This document shows, piece after piece, positions 52,001 to 54,890 of a stretch of DNA of 64,000 nt. Positions within the stretch are counted from its first letter, which is position 1. Every line of letters begins with the position of its first letter. The notes under the pieces were generated by a model. That model was not told where the DNA came from and ran no database searches. It saw nothing but the letters and a program-made list of their open reading frames with translations. The position numbers were made by a program, and so were the translations under genes. The stretch spans positions 9,951,240 to 10,015,239 of the forward strand of contig CM056558.1 in the NCBI GenBank assembly GCA_029721515.1, read 5' to 3'. This DNA comes from Synanceia verrucosa (taxonomy: Eukaryota; Chordata; Actinopteri; Perciformes; Synanceiidae).

Positions 52001-54846
52001 CATCTATGGTGGGCCTCCTGACGCTGTGGCCATTGGGAGCTCCGGGCTGTGGTTATCAGCCTGGTGACCTCAGTGGCGGTGTCACGGCAGCTAGGTTTAG
52101 GGGGTGTGGCAGCTGGTTGGTATGGTCAGGGGAGCTGATGGTGGGCTCTTTGCTGGAGGGTTCATATATTCGATGGTTGTCGGTGGCGTGGGGCGGCACG
52201 GTGGTGTAGTGGTTAGCACTGTCGCCTCACAGCAAGAACGTACTGGGTTCAATTCCCGGCTCGGGGCCTTTCTGTGTGGAGTTTGCATGTTCCTCTTCGG
52301 CTTCCTCCCACCATCCAAAAACATGCATGGGGATTAGGTTAATTGGCTAATTTAAATTGACCGTACGTGTGAATGTGAGTGTGAGTGGTTGTCTGTCTCT
52401 ATGTGCTCTGCGATGAGGTGGCGACTTGTCCAGGGTGTACCCTGCCTTCCGCCCTAAGACAGCTGGGATAGGCTCCAGCCCCCCCGCGACCCTATGAGGA
52501 TAAGCGGTAGATAATGGATGGATGGATGGATGGATGTCGGTGGCGTAGCTGCTTTTTTTTTTCCCTTTCCTTTTTTTTCTTCTTGGTTAGTTGGGGGTGT
52601 GGGTCGGCGCGTGCGGTCGCAGGTGGCCGGCAGGGGGGCGGCATGGCCGGTGGGGCGGAGCAGTGTTGGCGTTGCGGTGGGCCGTGGTGCATTCGGGTGG
52701 TGCGGGATGTCGGGTTTTTTCCAATCGCTGGGTCAGAGTTTTTTTTTTTTTTTTTTTTTTGGTCCTTGTCGCCTTCCGGTGGTAGCTCCCGTTCTGGCTG
52801 CCGCCCGGTGATGGCCTGCTGCGTGGGGAATGCTCGGTTCGCGGGTCCTGCCTCCTGGGCGGCGATGGCGTCCTGCCTCCCCGGGTGTTGGTGTGGCTGG
52901 GGGGGATGAGTGGGGGGTGGGGGTTGGGGATGGAGGTGGATGATGGGGTGGTTGGGGATGGGCGGGCTCTCATGTCGCTGGCCCCTTGGGCCTGTCCTGG
53001 CCTCCTGGGGAGTGGTTTCTATCTCCTCCTGGTCGTTGGATCTGCGTGGTTCTCGGTGGCCCGGGTGGCTCTCTGGGTTTGGCATCGCCGGTGCTCCCGC
53101 TTCCCCGGGGTGTTGTGGACACCCGGCCGATCTGGCCATGAGGGGTCGTGGTAGACGCTCTGGGCTTCGGTGTTCTTCACACATGCATGTTTTATCCAGA
53201 TCTTACCAGCTCCTCTCGAGTCACATTGTTGAGTACTGATGTGAACTGCTAGTATGTGCCAAATCATTCCTCTGACTTCTCACTAAGCTCATATCTTCTC
53301 CACATACTTCTCTCACTTGTGTTCTCGGTAGCCTACTCTATACGGTTAGGTCCTCCACAACTCTGGTGTTTAGTACCATTGGGTGTTGGGATGAAGGTGT
53401 TTGCAATGACACAGCAGCTTACACGTTTTTTTTATTCTAATAGAACTGCCTGTCTGTAACCCCCCCCGTTTTGTTTTGTCTTATCTCCTTGTCTGTCATT
53501 TATTTCCCCCCTCTTGTCACCCAGGTGTAGCACGTCCCTCTCTGGCTTATAACAGGAAATTCCAATAAATAAAGTAAGATTAGATTCCAGGGAGGGCTGG
53601 TGATGGTCACATACATGCACCAAATATTAATAGCTTTTGCTGCCAGTCTAAAATATGCATAATCTCATAAAAGGTTGACACTTTTTTATAGTGTTGAACA
53701 ATGAGAACAATGCAGACAAAGTGGAAAAAACAGCTAATAGATAAGTATAATCTCCCAAGGAAACATTTCTTATAATATTTACAAATTAGAAGTGTCATAC
53801 GTGCTCAGAGTAAAAATGTGGAACCATCATTATCTCTAATTGGGCAGGGAGCAATTTGCAAAGCTATACAACATGTTTTTAGATGGTTTGAAGGACAATT
53901 CCCACTCATATTATATCTTGGAGGAATGATTTGCAGGTAGCTATATCCACAGAGGAATGGGAGAATGCCTGTCTTTTAGCCCAAACCCAGAATATTAACA
54001 CCCGAGGCAAATTATTACAATACAAATGGCTCCTCAGAACTTACATTGCTCCCATTAAAATAAGTCATTTCAATCCCAATATTCCGGACAATTGTGACAA
54101 GTGTAAGCCAGAAAGAGGCACTTTGCTTCATTGCATGTGGGAATGCCAGAAGCTTCAGACATTTTGAAAGGATACCCTTTGCCTGATCTCAAGATTTACA
54201 GAATGTACAATCCCTGTTGAACATAAACTATGTCTGTTGGGTATATATCCTGAAGACTTTGCGGCAAATGTAAAGAAGAGAAAGCTTGTTGGTTTTTGTT
54301 TGTTTCAAGTCAAGAGAGTAACTCTCCACAAGTGAAAAAGAGTCCTGATCCCGCTCATTGGTTGAAAGACATGTCTTCTACTGAAGTGCATTGCTGCAAC
54401 TCTATATAAATAAAAATTTAAATTGATCTGTTACACGTTATTTCTTGTTATGTTTATTGTTAGAACAATATCTTTTCATGTTATAACATGATAATATTTA
54501 TTGTAAGAACGTGAAACGTTTCACATTATAACGTGATAGTTTGTTATATTGTACAAATGTGATAATTTATATTGTAAAAGTAATGTAATAGCGTGTTACT
54601 AATCAATTTTTATTTATATAGAGTGGCCGTAGTTTTAACACCTAGCTTTAGAAAAATTAACATATATTGTAAAAGAATTTAATGACATGTGGACACCCTT
54701 TTTACATTTTATGGACACTTTGCCAAATGGTTCCCATGAACAACGACCAGAGGACAGTTAGTTTTCAATTATTAATTCTGCTTTCTCATTTATTTATCCA
54801 CTTGTTATTTAGGCCCTGCAAATGATCTTATTCAGTGCCAACTCTC

Positions 54847-54890
<44 letters not shown>

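Noticed and set aside
52191..52270. tRNA gene suggested by A and B boxes
   Set aside because: No complete cloverleaf is visible, and it is the head of a SINE with a target duplication and (GGAT)n tail.
50959..53184. Long proline-, arginine- or glycine-rich ORFs of 170-230 codons on both strands
   Set aside because: They come from the G-rich repeat. Several overlap in different frames and on both strands, and they have no domain or splice context.
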